Source: Pseudomonadota bacterium (GTDB taxonomy: Bacteria; Pseudomonadota; Gammaproteobacteria; Steroidobacterales; Steroidobacteraceae). Taken from it: 39,181 nt of DNA. Location of the stretch: contig QGVD01000031.1 in the NCBI GenBank assembly GCA_003242685.1, positions 1 to 39,181 of the forward strand, written 5' to 3'. A program made the position numbers and the translations under genes. The notes under the pieces are model-generated. The model was not told where the DNA came from. It saw nothing but the letters and a program-made list of their open reading frames with translations, and did no database searches. Below, piece by piece: positions 15,655 through 24,008 of the stretch; position 1 is the first letter of the stretch; the number at the start of each line of letters is the position of its first letter.

Positions 15655-16680
15655 ATGACCCGCTCACGCCTGGCCGGCACCGCGCTGCGTGTAACGGTGA
15701 GCGCCGCCGTGTTCGCGGCGCTCGTCGAGTACGTCGGACTCGAGGCCATCGTCGCTCAGCTTCGCGCGATCGATGCCCGTTTCGTCGCGCTGGCACTCCT
15801 CCTGCTCGTCGCCGAGAGTCTGGTCCGCTGTGTCAACTGGCGACAGCTCGCGCGCGAGGTCGGATGCGCGCTTCCGCTGCGCGAGGTCGTGCATGCCTAT
15901 TACGTCGGCGGGTTCATCGGCGCGGTACTGCCGTCGACGCTGAGCACCGATGCGGCTCGCAGCACGATCGTCGCCATGCGTAACGGCAGCCGGGTCGAGG
16001 TGCTCCTCGCGACGACCGTGACACTGAATCTGATCAGTCTCGGCGCCGCGAGTCTCTGCGCGCTGCTCGCGTGTCTCTGGATCTTCGCGCGGTCGGGCAC
16101 GCTGCCGCCCACCGCGCTCGCGGCGCTCCTCGCCGGCGGGGGATATCTCGCAGGTCTCGCCGTGCTCGGCATGCTTGCGGGAAGACTCCGCGCACGGGTA
16201 CCGGGCGCGGACTCCGATGCTTCATCGGGCGCAGGACGAGGGGTGTTTCACGCCGTCCGGCGCGTGGCGGAGCGCTTCGCCGGCTCGCTGCTCGTGATCC
16301 GTAGCGGGGCAGCCGAGATCGGCCGAGTCGGCGCGACGGCCGTCGCGAGCTTCGCATTGCGCACGGCAGGCATCCAGGCGCTCCTCGTGGGTGCGGGAAC
16401 TGGCGTGCCCTGGGCAGGGCTCGTCGTGGTCGGTCCGCTGCTCGCGATCGCTGCCGTCCTGCCGATCTCGGTTGCAGGCATCGGCGGACTGCAGGCCGTC
16501 ACGGTCTACGTGCTCGGCGAGTGGGGCGTCTCGCCGGAGCAGGCAACCGCCGTCTCACTGGTGCACACCGCACTTTTCGTCGTGCTGCACGGCCTCGGTT
16601 CCATTCCCTACGTGCTGGCTCGCCCGGCCCTCGCGCAGACCGCGCCTCGAAAGAATCTCTCTTCCGGCCCTCCGCACTGA
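15655..16680 (+). CDS. UPF0104 / lysylphosphatidylglycerol-synthase-like membrane protein
   Basis: 341 residues with about seven to eight transmembrane segments. The family block AYYVGGFIGAVLPSTLSTDAAR and the late GPLLAIAAVLPISVAGIGGLQ place it in the flippase-like transmembrane family of MprF and the UPF0104 proteins (PF03706). Stand-alone members are common beside glycosyltransferases and are thought to act in lipid or glycolipid translocation, but their biochemical role is not settled. The ATG at 15655 has only a weak GGG-rich site before it. It is the first gene of the rightward arm, 109 bases before the second epimerase. Confidence 0.8.
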   Translation: MTRSRLAGTALRVTVSAAVFAALVEYVGLEAIVAQLRAIDARFVALALLLLVAESLVRCVNWRQLAREVGCALPLREVVHAYYVGGFIGAVLPSTLSTDAARSTIVAMRNGSRVEVLLATTVTLNLISLGAASLCALLACLWIFARSGTLPPTALAALLAGGGYLAGLAVLGMLAGRLRARVPGADSDASSGAGRGVFHAVRRVAERFAGSLLVIRSGAAEIGRVGATAVASFALRTAGIQALLVGAGTGVPWAGLVVVGPLLAIAAVLPISVAGIGGLQAVTVYVLGEWGVSPEQATAVSLVHTALFVVLHGLGSIPYVLARPALAQTAPRKNLSSGPPH

Positions 16681-16789
16681 GTCACGCAGAAAACCGCAAG
16701 CCTTGCTGTCGACGATAAGCGACAGCTCGAACGTTGCCGGTATGCGGTTTGCAGTGGCACTCGCCTGGTTTCAGGCGAGGGAGGAATGG

Positions 16790-17770
16790 ATGAGCACGAT
16801 TCTGGTCACCGGGGCAACGGGATTCACGGGCGGGCATCTCGCGAGGACGCTGCGCAGGAGGGGTCACCACGTACGGGCCCTCGTGCGCGATCCTGCGCGA
16901 GCGGCGAAGCTCGCGGCCGAGGGCATCGAGCTCGTCAGGGGCGACGTCACGGATCCCGGCTCCGTCGCGCGCGCTGTGGATGGCTGTGAATTCGTCTATC
17001 ACATCGCGGCGCTCTATCGTGAAGCGCGTCATCCGGACGACGTCTACTGGCGCGTGAACGTCGACGGCACCGCCAACGTGCTCGATGCCGCGGAACGCGC
17101 CGGCGTGCAGCGTGTGATCCACTGCAGCACCGTCGGCGTGCACGGCGACGTGAAGCGGATGCCCGCGGACGAGAAGGCGCCCTATGCCCCCGGGGACATC
17201 TATCAGAAGACCAAGCTTGCCGGCGAGCGCATCGCGCAGGAGCGCTTCGCGAACGGTCTGCCGGGCACCGTGGTCCGTCCGGCAGGCATCTACGGTCCCG
17301 GCGACATGCGTTTCCTCAAGCTCTTCCGCGCCATCAAGAACCGCACGTTCCTCATGATCGGAGACGGCGAGACGCACTATCACCTCACCTACATCGACGA
17401 CCTCGTCGAAGGGATGATCCTGTGCGCGGAAAGTCCGCAGGCCGTCGGACAGACCTATATCCTCGCAGGCCCGCGTCACACGACGCTCAATGAGCTCGTG
17501 GCGGCGACGGCGCGTGCCGTCGGATGCCGGCCTCCGCGCGGTCGCATTCCGGTGTTTCCGGTCATGGCGGCGGCCAGGCTCGCCGAGAGAATATGCAGGC
17601 CGCTCGGAATCGAGCCGCCGCTGCACGAGAGGCGGGTGTCGTTCTTCATCAAGAACCGCGGCTTCTGCATCGACAAGGCGCGCCACGAGCTCGGGTACGT
17701 GCCTCGCGTGGAGCTCGAGGAGGGCATCCAGCGCACGGCGCAGTGGTATCGAGCCAACGGTCTGCTGTAG
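16790..17770 (+). CDS. NAD-dependent epimerase/dehydratase (extended SDR), copy 2
   Basis: 326 residues. The ATG at 16790 follows GAGGGAGGA closely. The nucleotide-binding motif is GATGFTGGHLARTLRRRG, the Ser/Thr strand is CSTVGVHG, and the catalytic Y-x3-K is YQKTK. VRPAGIYGPGD and YIDDLVEG are typical extended-SDR strands. Like the paralogue at 10469-11494 it probably acts on a nucleotide sugar in the cytoplasm, but the substrate could also be another carbonyl compound. The C-terminal half shares GIEPP and ELGYVPRVELEEG with that paralogue, so the pair arose by duplication. Confidence 0.86.
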   Translation: MSTILVTGATGFTGGHLARTLRRRGHHVRALVRDPARAAKLAAEGIELVRGDVTDPGSVARAVDGCEFVYHIAALYREARHPDDVYWRVNVDGTANVLDAAERAGVQRVIHCSTVGVHGDVKRMPADEKAPYAPGDIYQKTKLAGERIAQERFANGLPGTVVRPAGIYGPGDMRFLKLFRAIKNRTFLMIGDGETHYHLTYIDDLVEGMILCAESPQAVGQTYILAGPRHTTLNELVAATARAVGCRPPRGRIPVFPVMAAARLAERICRPLGIEPPLHERRVSFFIKNRGFCIDKARHELGYVPRVELEEGIQRTAQWYRANGLL

Positions 17771-17882
17771 GCGCCGCAGGAACGCAGCTTGCTTTTGACT
17801 CTGCGTGTCCTTCTCTTCGAGGGCGCCGAGGGGGGAACGTTCCCGGACCTCGCCGCCGGTGATACGTCGCCCGGTAAGCAGA

Positions 17883-19721
17883 ATGCAGACAGCGGCATCG
17901 GCAGAATTCCTGGATTCGCTTCTCGAGAAGGTGCGCGGGCTCGATCCTCTGAGCCTCGACCCGGTCGAGGTGCGAAGGATCAGCAGGGAAGCGCGCCGCG
18001 CGGGGCGAGCCGCGGACCTGCGCGTCGCCTTTGCGGGCAACGTCGTCTTCGATCCGCTGCCCGAGTTCCTCGAGGCGCAGCTCCTGTGTCGCGGCATGAA
18101 GGCGGTGTCCTACACGGCGCCGTTCGGTCAGCCGCTTCAGTCGCTGCTCGATCCACGCTCGGCTCTGCGGCAGTTCGATCCCGACTTCCTGCTGCTCCAT
18201 TTCGAGCTCGAGGCGCTGCTGCCCGGAATCGTCGACCGGCGCGCGGCGGACGCCGACTGCTGGAAGGCAGGCGTGTCGGAGGTGCTCGAGGCCATCCAGC
18301 CGACGGTGCGCGCGGCGCTCGACCACACGCGCGCGGTGGTCCTGCTCACGAACTTCGCCGGTCCCGACTGCTACGAGCTCGGCATCGCGGATTCGCGTGC
18401 GGAGTTCGGCGAGCAGGAGTTCTTCGCGCAGCTCAACCTGGAGCTCGCGCGCACGTTCCGCACGGAGCCGCGCGTGCAGATCGTGGACCTCTGCCGGCTC
18501 ACCGCGTGGTACGGCCGCGGCCGGGCGCGCGACCGGAGGATGTACTACCTCGCGAAGAATCCCTGGCACGAGGGATTCCTGCCGGTGTTCGCCGACGAGA
18601 TCGTGCGGCACATCGGCGCGGCTCTCGGCCGGGTGCGCAAGTGTCTGGTCGTCGATCTCGACAACACGCTCTGGAGCGGCGTGCTGGGTGAGGACGGACC
18701 CGAAGGCATACGCGTCGGCAGGGGCGATCCGGTTGCCGAGGCGCACTACGATCTGCAGCGGCGCATCCTTGCGCTCAGGAAGCGCGGGATCCTGCTCGCC
18801 ATCTGCAGCAAGAACAATCCGGAAGACGTCGAGGAGGTCTTCCGGGTGCGGCGGGATATGCCTCTGCGACGCGAGGATTTCGTGGCCGTGCAGGTCGGCT
18901 GGGAGAACAAGCACGAAGGGCTGCGGCGCATCGCCGAGCAGCTCAACATCGGCACCGACAGCCTGGTGTTCCTCGACGACAATCCGGCGGAGATCGAGCT
19001 CATCCGCCAGACGATGCCCGAAGTCGAATGCGTGCTCCTGCCCGAGGACCCGGCGCAGAGGCCGATGTGTCTCGACAGGGTCCACGGCCTCGACCGCGCG
19101 ATCGTCACTGCCGAGGACCTCGCGAAGACGCGCCAGTATCAGGAGAACGCCGCACGGGATTCGGAGCGGCTCAGGTTCGACGACATCGAGGCGTACCTGC
19201 ACAGCCTCCGGACGTGCATCGGCATCCGCCGGGCGTCGCCCGACCTCATGCCGCGCGCGCATCAGCTCTTCACGAAGACGAATCAGTTCAACGTCACGAC
19301 CCGCCGCTACTCGCTCGAGGAGCTGCGCCGCTTCGCGGCCGATCCGACGTGCAGACTGTGGATGGTGCGCGCCGCGGACCGCTTCGGCGAGCTGGGCTGG
19401 ATCGCGGCCGTGCTCGTGCGCGACTTCGGCCGGGCAGTGGCGCACATCGACAGTTTCGTGCTGAGCTGCCGGGCGATGGGCCGCGGCATCGAGACGGCGA
19501 TACTCAACTACGTGAAGCGCGCCTGCTTCGAGAGCCCGGAGCGCGTCGCGCTCACCGCGGAGCTCATTCCGACCGCACGCAATCTGCCCGTGCGCGAGCT
19601 GTACGAAACGCAGGGTTTCACGGTCGTGGAACGTCGGGAGGACGGGGCCAAGCGCTATCGCCTCGAGCGCGCGGCAGCGACCGATCTGCCGTGCTCATGG
19701 ATCGAGATCGAGGAGTCGTGA
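17883..19721 (+). CDS. FkbH-like HAD-IIIC phosphatase/acyl-ACP loading protein with GNAT-like domain
   Basis: 612 residues. The N-terminal 240 residues resemble the SGNH-like region found in many FkbH proteins. The HAD-IIIC core then starts KCLVVDLDNTLWSGVLGEDG (DxDxT with nucleophile Asp near 257), continues through CSKNNPEDVEEVF and ends at FLDDNPAE. A C-terminal GNAT-like part follows from about residue 450, with TKTNQFNVTTRRYS typical of the family. FkbH enzymes dephosphorylate 1,3-bisphosphoglycerate and load the glyceryl group on an acyl carrier protein; the adjacent ACP gene supports such a carrier reaction. The ATG at 17883 has a weak ribosome site; an upstream GTG at 17805 would add 26 residues. 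The role in polysaccharide decoration is inferred. Confidence 0.85.
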   Translation: MQTAASAEFLDSLLEKVRGLDPLSLDPVEVRRISREARRAGRAADLRVAFAGNVVFDPLPEFLEAQLLCRGMKAVSYTAPFGQPLQSLLDPRSALRQFDPDFLLLHFELEALLPGIVDRRAADADCWKAGVSEVLEAIQPTVRAALDHTRAVVLLTNFAGPDCYELGIADSRAEFGEQEFFAQLNLELARTFRTEPRVQIVDLCRLTAWYGRGRARDRRMYYLAKNPWHEGFLPVFADEIVRHIGAALGRVRKCLVVDLDNTLWSGVLGEDGPEGIRVGRGDPVAEAHYDLQRRILALRKRGILLAICSKNNPEDVEEVFRVRRDMPLRREDFVAVQVGWENKHEGLRRIAEQLNIGTDSLVFLDDNPAEIELIRQTMPEVECVLLPEDPAQRPMCLDRVHGLDRAIVTAEDLAKTRQYQENAARDSERLRFDDIEAYLHSLRTCIGIRRASPDLMPRAHQLFTKTNQFNVTTRRYSLEELRRFAADPTCRLWMVRAADRFGELGWIAAVLVRDFGRAVAHIDSFVLSCRAMGRGIETAILNYVKRACFESPERVALTAELIPTARNLPVRELYETQGFTVVERREDGAKRYRLERAAATDLPCSWIEIEES

Positions 19722-19723
19722 TC

Positions 19724-20014
19724 GTGGAGGACCGGCTGCGGAACGTGATTGCAGAGATTCTGGACATGCATCCCGACGAAGTGACGCCCGACATGGTGCG
19801 TCGGGAATGCGCCGCGTGGGACTCGATGAACCATCTGCGCATCATCACGGCGGTCGAGCACGAGTTCGGCGTGACGCTGGCGATGGACGAGATCGAGCGG
19901 GTCCAGACTCCGGCAGAGCTGCAGCGGATGATCGACGACCATCTCGCGAAGCAGGGCGGCCGGACTACGGGAGCAGGAAGCGTCGGTCCCGCATCGAGGC
20001 AGTCGATTCCCTGA
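19724..20014 (+). CDS. Acyl carrier protein (phosphopantetheine-binding)
   Basis: 96 residues. The GTG at 19724 is preferred because GAGGAG lies eight bases before it and the reading begins VEDRLRNVIAEIL, a typical ACP helix I. An ATG at 19697 would overlap the FkbH gene by 25 bases. The Ser of AWDSMNHL is the expected 4'-phosphopantetheine attachment site, at the start of helix II. The protein would carry an acyl or glyceryl group as a thioester for its partner encoded two bases upstream. A tail of about 20 residues rich in Gly, Arg and Ser follows the domain. No ketosynthase or other polyketide enzyme is nearby. Confidence 0.84.
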   Translation: MEDRLRNVIAEILDMHPDEVTPDMVRRECAAWDSMNHLRIITAVEHEFGVTLAMDEIERVQTPAELQRMIDDHLAKQGGRTTGAGSVGPASRQSIP

Positions 20015-20029
20015 TCGCTTTCCCGCGCA

Positions 20030-20047
20030 CGGACCGCCGTCGGTCCG
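20030..20047. terminator. Hairpin between convergent ACP and AsnB-like genes
   Basis: CGGACCG (20030-20036) and CGGTCCG (20041-20047) form a perfect 7-bp stem with a CCGT loop. It lies in the 42-base gap between two convergent stop codons. There is no T-run. Confidence 0.45.
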
Positions 20048-20056
20048 GCGGCGGGC

Positions 20057-21841
20057 TCAGCCCACCGCGCGCAGCGGTGCCCCTCCCAGCGCGACGTCGC
20101 GCCGTTTCAGCGGCTCGCCGCGCCGGTCGAGGAACTGCTCGGCCCAGATCTCGGTGGCGACGGCCGTCCAGATGCGCATCGCGGCTTCCGCATCGTAGCG
20201 CCCCCTGCGGCGTGCACGCCTGAGCGCGAGCAGCTCGTCGTAGCGGAAGAAGCCCCGGCGCCGCACGCGGTCGGGCGCCAGAAACTCATCGAAGAGCGCA
20301 TCGATGGTCGAGGCGAACTGCTCGTCGTAGCGCATGCGCATCGGGAATTTCGGCAGATTGCGCAGCTCGTCGGGCACGAGCGCGCGCAGCGCCCGGCGCA
20401 GGATGTACTTCTCCTTTCCGCGCCGGATCTTGAGCGCGTCGGGCAGGGTGAACGCGTAGTCCATGAGCGCGCGGTCGGCGAAGGGCGTCGCGAAGTCGAC
20501 GCCCGAGGCCTGAAGCGTGCGCTCTATGCGTGCGAGCCCGGCCCCTTCCTGCGCGCTCGTGACGAGGAAGCGATTGAGGAACTCGGGCCCCGGTGGCGGA
20601 AGGTCCGGCAGTCCGGGCGTGTACCGTGCGCCTTCGATGCCCGGTACGGGAGGCAGCGCGCCCCGGAAGTACAGGCGGTCGATGATGCGCGCGAGCGGGC
20701 GCCGGGGCGGTCGGCCCGACTGTGTCCGTGCGTAGAACTCGACGAGATCGCGCCGCAGGGGTGGCAGACGCGAGGCGAGCCACAGGAGCTTGTGGCGCGG
20801 CATTCCGGCGAAGAGCGCATCGGCGCTCATGCCGGTCATCAGCCAGTCGAAGCCCCGAGCCTGCGCGGCACGACCGAGCTCGATGAACTGCGCGGTCTCG
20901 CTGCGGCCGACCGGATTCTCGAGATGCCAGACGACCTCCGGCAGGACATCGGCGAGATGCCGTGGAGTCACGATGACGGGATGGTGCGCGCCGCCGAGAT
21001 GTTCCATCACCATCGCGGCAGTGCGGATCTCCGGATCGTCGTGATCGTCTCCGGCGGTGAAGGCCACGAGCTCCGCCTCGGGCGCGCTGCGCCGGCACGC
21101 GTAGGCCACGCCGATCGAATCGATTCCTCCGCTCAGCGCGATTCCGACGCGATCGCAGCCTCCGACGAGATTGCGCGTCGCCTCGAGCAGCAGAGTCCCG
21201 ATGCGCTCGCACGCGGCATCCTCGCTCGTCGGTGCGACCGCGAGAGCGAGCGGCCGCATGTGCTGCGCGTCCTCGCGCGTGCCGTTGCGCGCGAAGCGCA
21301 GCATCGCGCCCGGCGGGACCGAAAGGACGTTCCTGAGAAGCGTCCGGTTACCGGGTACGCGCTTGTGACACTGCAGGTACTGCAGAGCGTCGAGATCGGG
21401 CTCGGCGGGCACTTCCGCGAGCGCAAGGAGCGCCTTGTACTCGCTCGCGAAGGCGATGCCACCTCCCGGCAGCACGCAGTAGTAGAGCGGCTTCAGTCCG
21501 ATGAAATCGCGCGCGAGGAGGAGCGATTGCGTCCGCTCGTCCCATGCGGCGATGGCGAACGTCTGATTGCCGGACTCGAATGCGGCGAGACCTTCGCGCG
21601 CGAAGCGGCCGGCGACGATGGACTCCGCATCGTCACCGCGCAGGGTCGCGGACGCAGAGACGACTGCCGTCAGTGACTCATGCCGCAGCGGTTCCGGCTC
21701 GCGCTTTCCTGCGGCGCCCAGGTATACGCCCCTGGCGACGTGCCTCCAGTGTACGAACGGACCGCGATGCACGAGCCGACTTCCCATCTCGTCGAGCTCG
21801 GCGGCGGTCGCCGCTCCAACGACACCGAAGATTGCGCTCAT
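20057..21841 (-). CDS. Asparagine synthetase-like protein lacking the glutaminase Cys
   Basis: 594 residues with the two-domain layout of AsnB. The synthetase domain is intact in its ATP-binding loop (ALSGGIDSIG, about 235-244), and GLKPLYY and FASEYKALL are the usual interdomain strands. The N-terminal domain starts MSAIFG instead of MCGI, so the nucleophilic Cys2 is Ser. The NGEIYN motif is also not recognisable, so glutamine hydrolysis is probably lost. Such proteins may use free ammonia or form an amide or lactam with another amine, as in beta-lactam or lasso-peptide synthetases. GAGG precedes the ATG. It faces the FkbH-ACP operon; a shared role in decorating the polymer is inferred. Confidence 0.82.
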   Translation of the reverse strand: MSAIFGVVGAATAAELDEMGSRLVHRGPFVHWRHVARGVYLGAAGKREPEPLRHESLTAVVSASATLRGDDAESIVAGRFAREGLAAFESGNQTFAIAAWDERTQSLLLARDFIGLKPLYYCVLPGGGIAFASEYKALLALAEVPAEPDLDALQYLQCHKRVPGNRTLLRNVLSVPPGAMLRFARNGTREDAQHMRPLALAVAPTSEDAACERIGTLLLEATRNLVGGCDRVGIALSGGIDSIGVAYACRRSAPEAELVAFTAGDDHDDPEIRTAAMVMEHLGGAHHPVIVTPRHLADVLPEVVWHLENPVGRSETAQFIELGRAAQARGFDWLMTGMSADALFAGMPRHKLLWLASRLPPLRRDLVEFYARTQSGRPPRRPLARIIDRLYFRGALPPVPGIEGARYTPGLPDLPPPGPEFLNRFLVTSAQEGAGLARIERTLQASGVDFATPFADRALMDYAFTLPDALKIRRGKEKYILRRALRALVPDELRNLPKFPMRMRYDEQFASTIDALFDEFLAPDRVRRRGFFRYDELLALRRARRRGRYDAEAAMRIWTAVATEIWAEQFLDRRGEPLKRRDVALGGAPLRAVG

Positions 21842-21976
21842 CTGCCATGCCTCGCTGAGCCTGCGCGGCGGACGTGCCGCGAGGTTCGTGACCGATGCGC
21901 ATGCAAGGCGTGTACCACGGCAGGACGCCGAGGACGGCGCGCCGCCGGCAGCGGACGAGGGAGGAGTGAACCGGCG

Positions 21977-22006
21977 CCCTCTCCCCGCCGTGCGTGGAGG
22001 AGAGGG
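21977..22006 (-). terminator. Hairpin downstream of glrR
   Basis: CCCTCTCC (21977-21984) and GGAGAGGG (21999-22006) are perfect complements, placed 15 bases past the glrR stop in the direction of transcription. No T-run follows on the minus strand, so it may be an mRNA end rather than an intrinsic terminator. Confidence 0.4.
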
Positions 22007-22020
22007 TTACGGATGAACGC

Positions 22021-23370
22021 TTACTGACGCTGCTTGAATTCGTCGGGCGAGAGCTGATGGCGTGCCAGCAGCTTGTAGAAGTCGGTGCGGTTGCGCTTTG
22101 CGAGCCGCGCCGCCTGACTCACGTTGCCGCCCGTGATCTGCAGGATCTGGGACAGGTAGCTGCGCGTGAACTCGTCGCGCGCCTCGTCGAACGAGGGCAG
22201 ACGCCCCGGCGAGCCGCCGAGCGACTGCTGCACGAGCTCCACGGGGATGATCGGCGTCTGCGAGAGCGCCACGTTCTGGCGGACGACATTCTGGAGCTGC
22301 CGGATGTTGCCCGGCCAGTCGGCCGTCGCGAGCAGCTCCACGGCCTCGGGCGCGTAGATCTTACGCACACCGCTCTCCTGCGCGATCTGCGCGAGGAAAT
22401 GCGCGACGAGCAGCGGGATGTCCTCGCGCCGCTTGTTGAGCGGGGGCATCTCGATGTGCACGACGTTGAGCCGGTAGTACAGGTCCTCGCGGAAGAGGCC
22501 CTGTGCCATGAGCTGATGCAGGTCGCGATGCGTCGCCGAGATCACGCGCACGTTGACCGGAATTGCCTCCGTGCTGCCGACGGGACGGATCACGTTCTCC
22601 TGCAGAACGCGCAGGAGCTTCACCTGCAGCCGCATCGGCATGTCGCCGATCTCGTCGAGCATCAGCGTGCCGCCGTCGGCCGCCTGGAAGAGTCCGCGGT
22701 GCGAGCGCGTGGCGCCGGTGAAGGAGCCCTTCTCGTGCCCGAAGAGCTCGGACTCGAGGAGGTTCTCCGCCATGGCGCTGCAGTTGATGGCGATGAACGG
22801 CTTGTTGCGCCTCGGGCTCGCCTTGTGGATCGCGCGCGCGAGCAGCTCCTTGCCCGTGCCGGACTCGCCGGTGATCAGCACCCGCGCATCGGTTCCCGCG
22901 ACCATGTGCGCCTGGGCGAGCTTCTCTTCCATGAGCGCGCTGCGCGTGATGATCTCCGCGCGCCAGTCCTCGTCCGAGGTGCCGAATCCCGAGATGCGCA
23001 GTGCCTTCTGCACCTGATCGAGCAGCTCCTGCTTGTCGACCGGCTTGGTGAGAAAGCCGAACGCGCCCATCTGCGTCGCCTGCACGGCGTCCGGAATCGT
23101 GCCGTGCGCCGTGAGGATGATCACCTTCAGGCCCGGCCAGCGGTTCTGCAGCTCCTTGAGCAGCCCGATACCGTCCATCTGGTCCATGCGCAGGTCGGTG
23201 ATCACGAGATCGGGTCGGAAACGGCTTGCGGCGGCGAGCGCCTGCGCGCCGCTCTCGACGGCCTCGACGTCGTAGTTCTCCGCGCGCAGGCGGATGGTGA
23301 GCAATCGCAGCAGGCCCGGGTCGTCGTCGACCACCAGGATGCGCGCCTTGCGTTTGCCGGTCTGAGTCAC
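22021..23370 (-). CDS. glrR: Sigma-54-dependent response regulator GlrR (QseF)
   Basis: 449 residues, close in order and sequence to E. coli GlrR. The receiver domain has the acidic pocket VVDDD and phospho-acceptor Asp59 (ITDLRM). The AAA+ domain has Walker A GESGTGKE near residue 167 and Walker B GGTLMLDEIGD. A C-terminal Fis-type helix-turn-helix reads GNVSQAARLAKRNRTDFYKLL. The sigma-54 contact loop reads GSFTGA rather than the usual GAFTGA. Phosphorylated by GlrK, it activates sigma-54 promoters; in enterobacteria a target is the glmY small RNA, which controls glucosamine-6-phosphate synthase. The GTG start overlaps the qseG stop by four bases. No target promoter was identified in this window. 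Confidence 0.93.
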   Translation of the reverse strand: MTQTGKRKARILVVDDDPGLLRLLTIRLRAENYDVEAVESGAQALAAASRFRPDLVITDLRMDQMDGIGLLKELQNRWPGLKVIILTAHGTIPDAVQATQMGAFGFLTKPVDKQELLDQVQKALRISGFGTSDEDWRAEIITRSALMEEKLAQAHMVAGTDARVLITGESGTGKELLARAIHKASPRRNKPFIAINCSAMAENLLESELFGHEKGSFTGATRSHRGLFQAADGGTLMLDEIGDMPMRLQVKLLRVLQENVIRPVGSTEAIPVNVRVISATHRDLHQLMAQGLFREDLYYRLNVVHIEMPPLNKRREDIPLLVAHFLAQIAQESGVRKIYAPEAVELLATADWPGNIRQLQNVVRQNVALSQTPIIPVELVQQSLGGSPGRLPSFDEARDEFTRSYLSQILQITGGNVSQAARLAKRNRTDFYKLLARHQLSPDEFKQRQ

Positions 23371-24008
23371 TGTGTACGTCCTTCCGTGTTGGGTTTGCGT
23401 TCGCTGAGCGATTTCTCGATGTTGGCGATGGCATCGAGCTTCGCCCGCGCCTCGCTGAGCTCCTTGCGCAGACGGGCGTTCTCGTCGAGCTCGGCCTGCA
23501 GCCGCTTGTTCACGGCCGCGAGGCGCTCACGGTCCGCCCGGGAGGCGTCGCTCTGCAGGCGGCGGTTCTCCGCGGTCAGGGTGAGCTGGCTGTCGACCTT
23601 CTGCAGCTCGAGGAAGGCGAGGGCGCGCTCCACGGGCAGCAGCGTTTCCGGCGCAGCGAGCAGCTCCCGGAGGAGGCGCTGCGCGCGGGCCAGGTCGGTA
23701 CCCGTGTGGCCGGGCACCGCGAGAGCCAGCGCAAGGCGCAACTGATGGCTCGGTGTGGGGGCCAGATCGAACTCGCGCTGCGTCTGGGCCATCATCTCGG
23801 CCTGCTCGGCGGGCGGGCTCAGCATCAGCCGCTGCAGCGTCTCGAGGTAGCCGGCCAGCGCCATCGCCGAAGTCGTCGCGCGATCGATGGGCGGCGTGGC
23901 GTCCGCGCCTGCGGAATCCCGCCGCAGAGGGCCGCTGGTGCAAGCACACAGCACCGCGCAGGCGGCCATCATCAGGGCCGTCCGGGCGAGTCGGCGGTCA
24001 GGCTGCAT
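23367..24008 (-). CDS. qseG: QseG-like outer-membrane lipoprotein
   Basis: 213 residues. A signal peptide (MQPDRR, then ALMMAACAVLCAC) ends in a lipobox-like VLCAC, so Cys is probably lipidated. The rest is helical; residues from about 130 onward form a Leu/Glu/Arg-rich coiled coil with LTAENRRLQSD and ENARLRKELSEARAK. Its place between glrK and glrR is the same as QseG (YfhG) in enterobacteria, where the lipoprotein contacts the sensor kinase and RapZ. Similarity outside the lipobox and coiled coil is low, so the assignment rests mainly on position and architecture. The ATG follows AAGGAAA and overlaps the glrK end by 11 bases. Confidence 0.8.
   Translation of the reverse strand: MQPDRRLARTALMMAACAVLCACTSGPLRRDSAGADATPPIDRATTSAMALAGYLETLQRLMLSPPAEQAEMMAQTQREFDLAPTPSHQLRLALALAVPGHTGTDLARAQRLLRELLAAPETLLPVERALAFLELQKVDSQLTLTAENRRLQSDASRADRERLAAVNKRLQAELDENARLRKELSEARAKLDAIANIEKSLSERKPNTEGRTQ

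Noticed and set aside
16754..16770. TGGCAC followed by TGGTT, considered as a sigma-54 -24/-12 promoter for the second epimerase
   Set aside because: The -12 GC is missing at the required spacing, so it does not fit the consensus.
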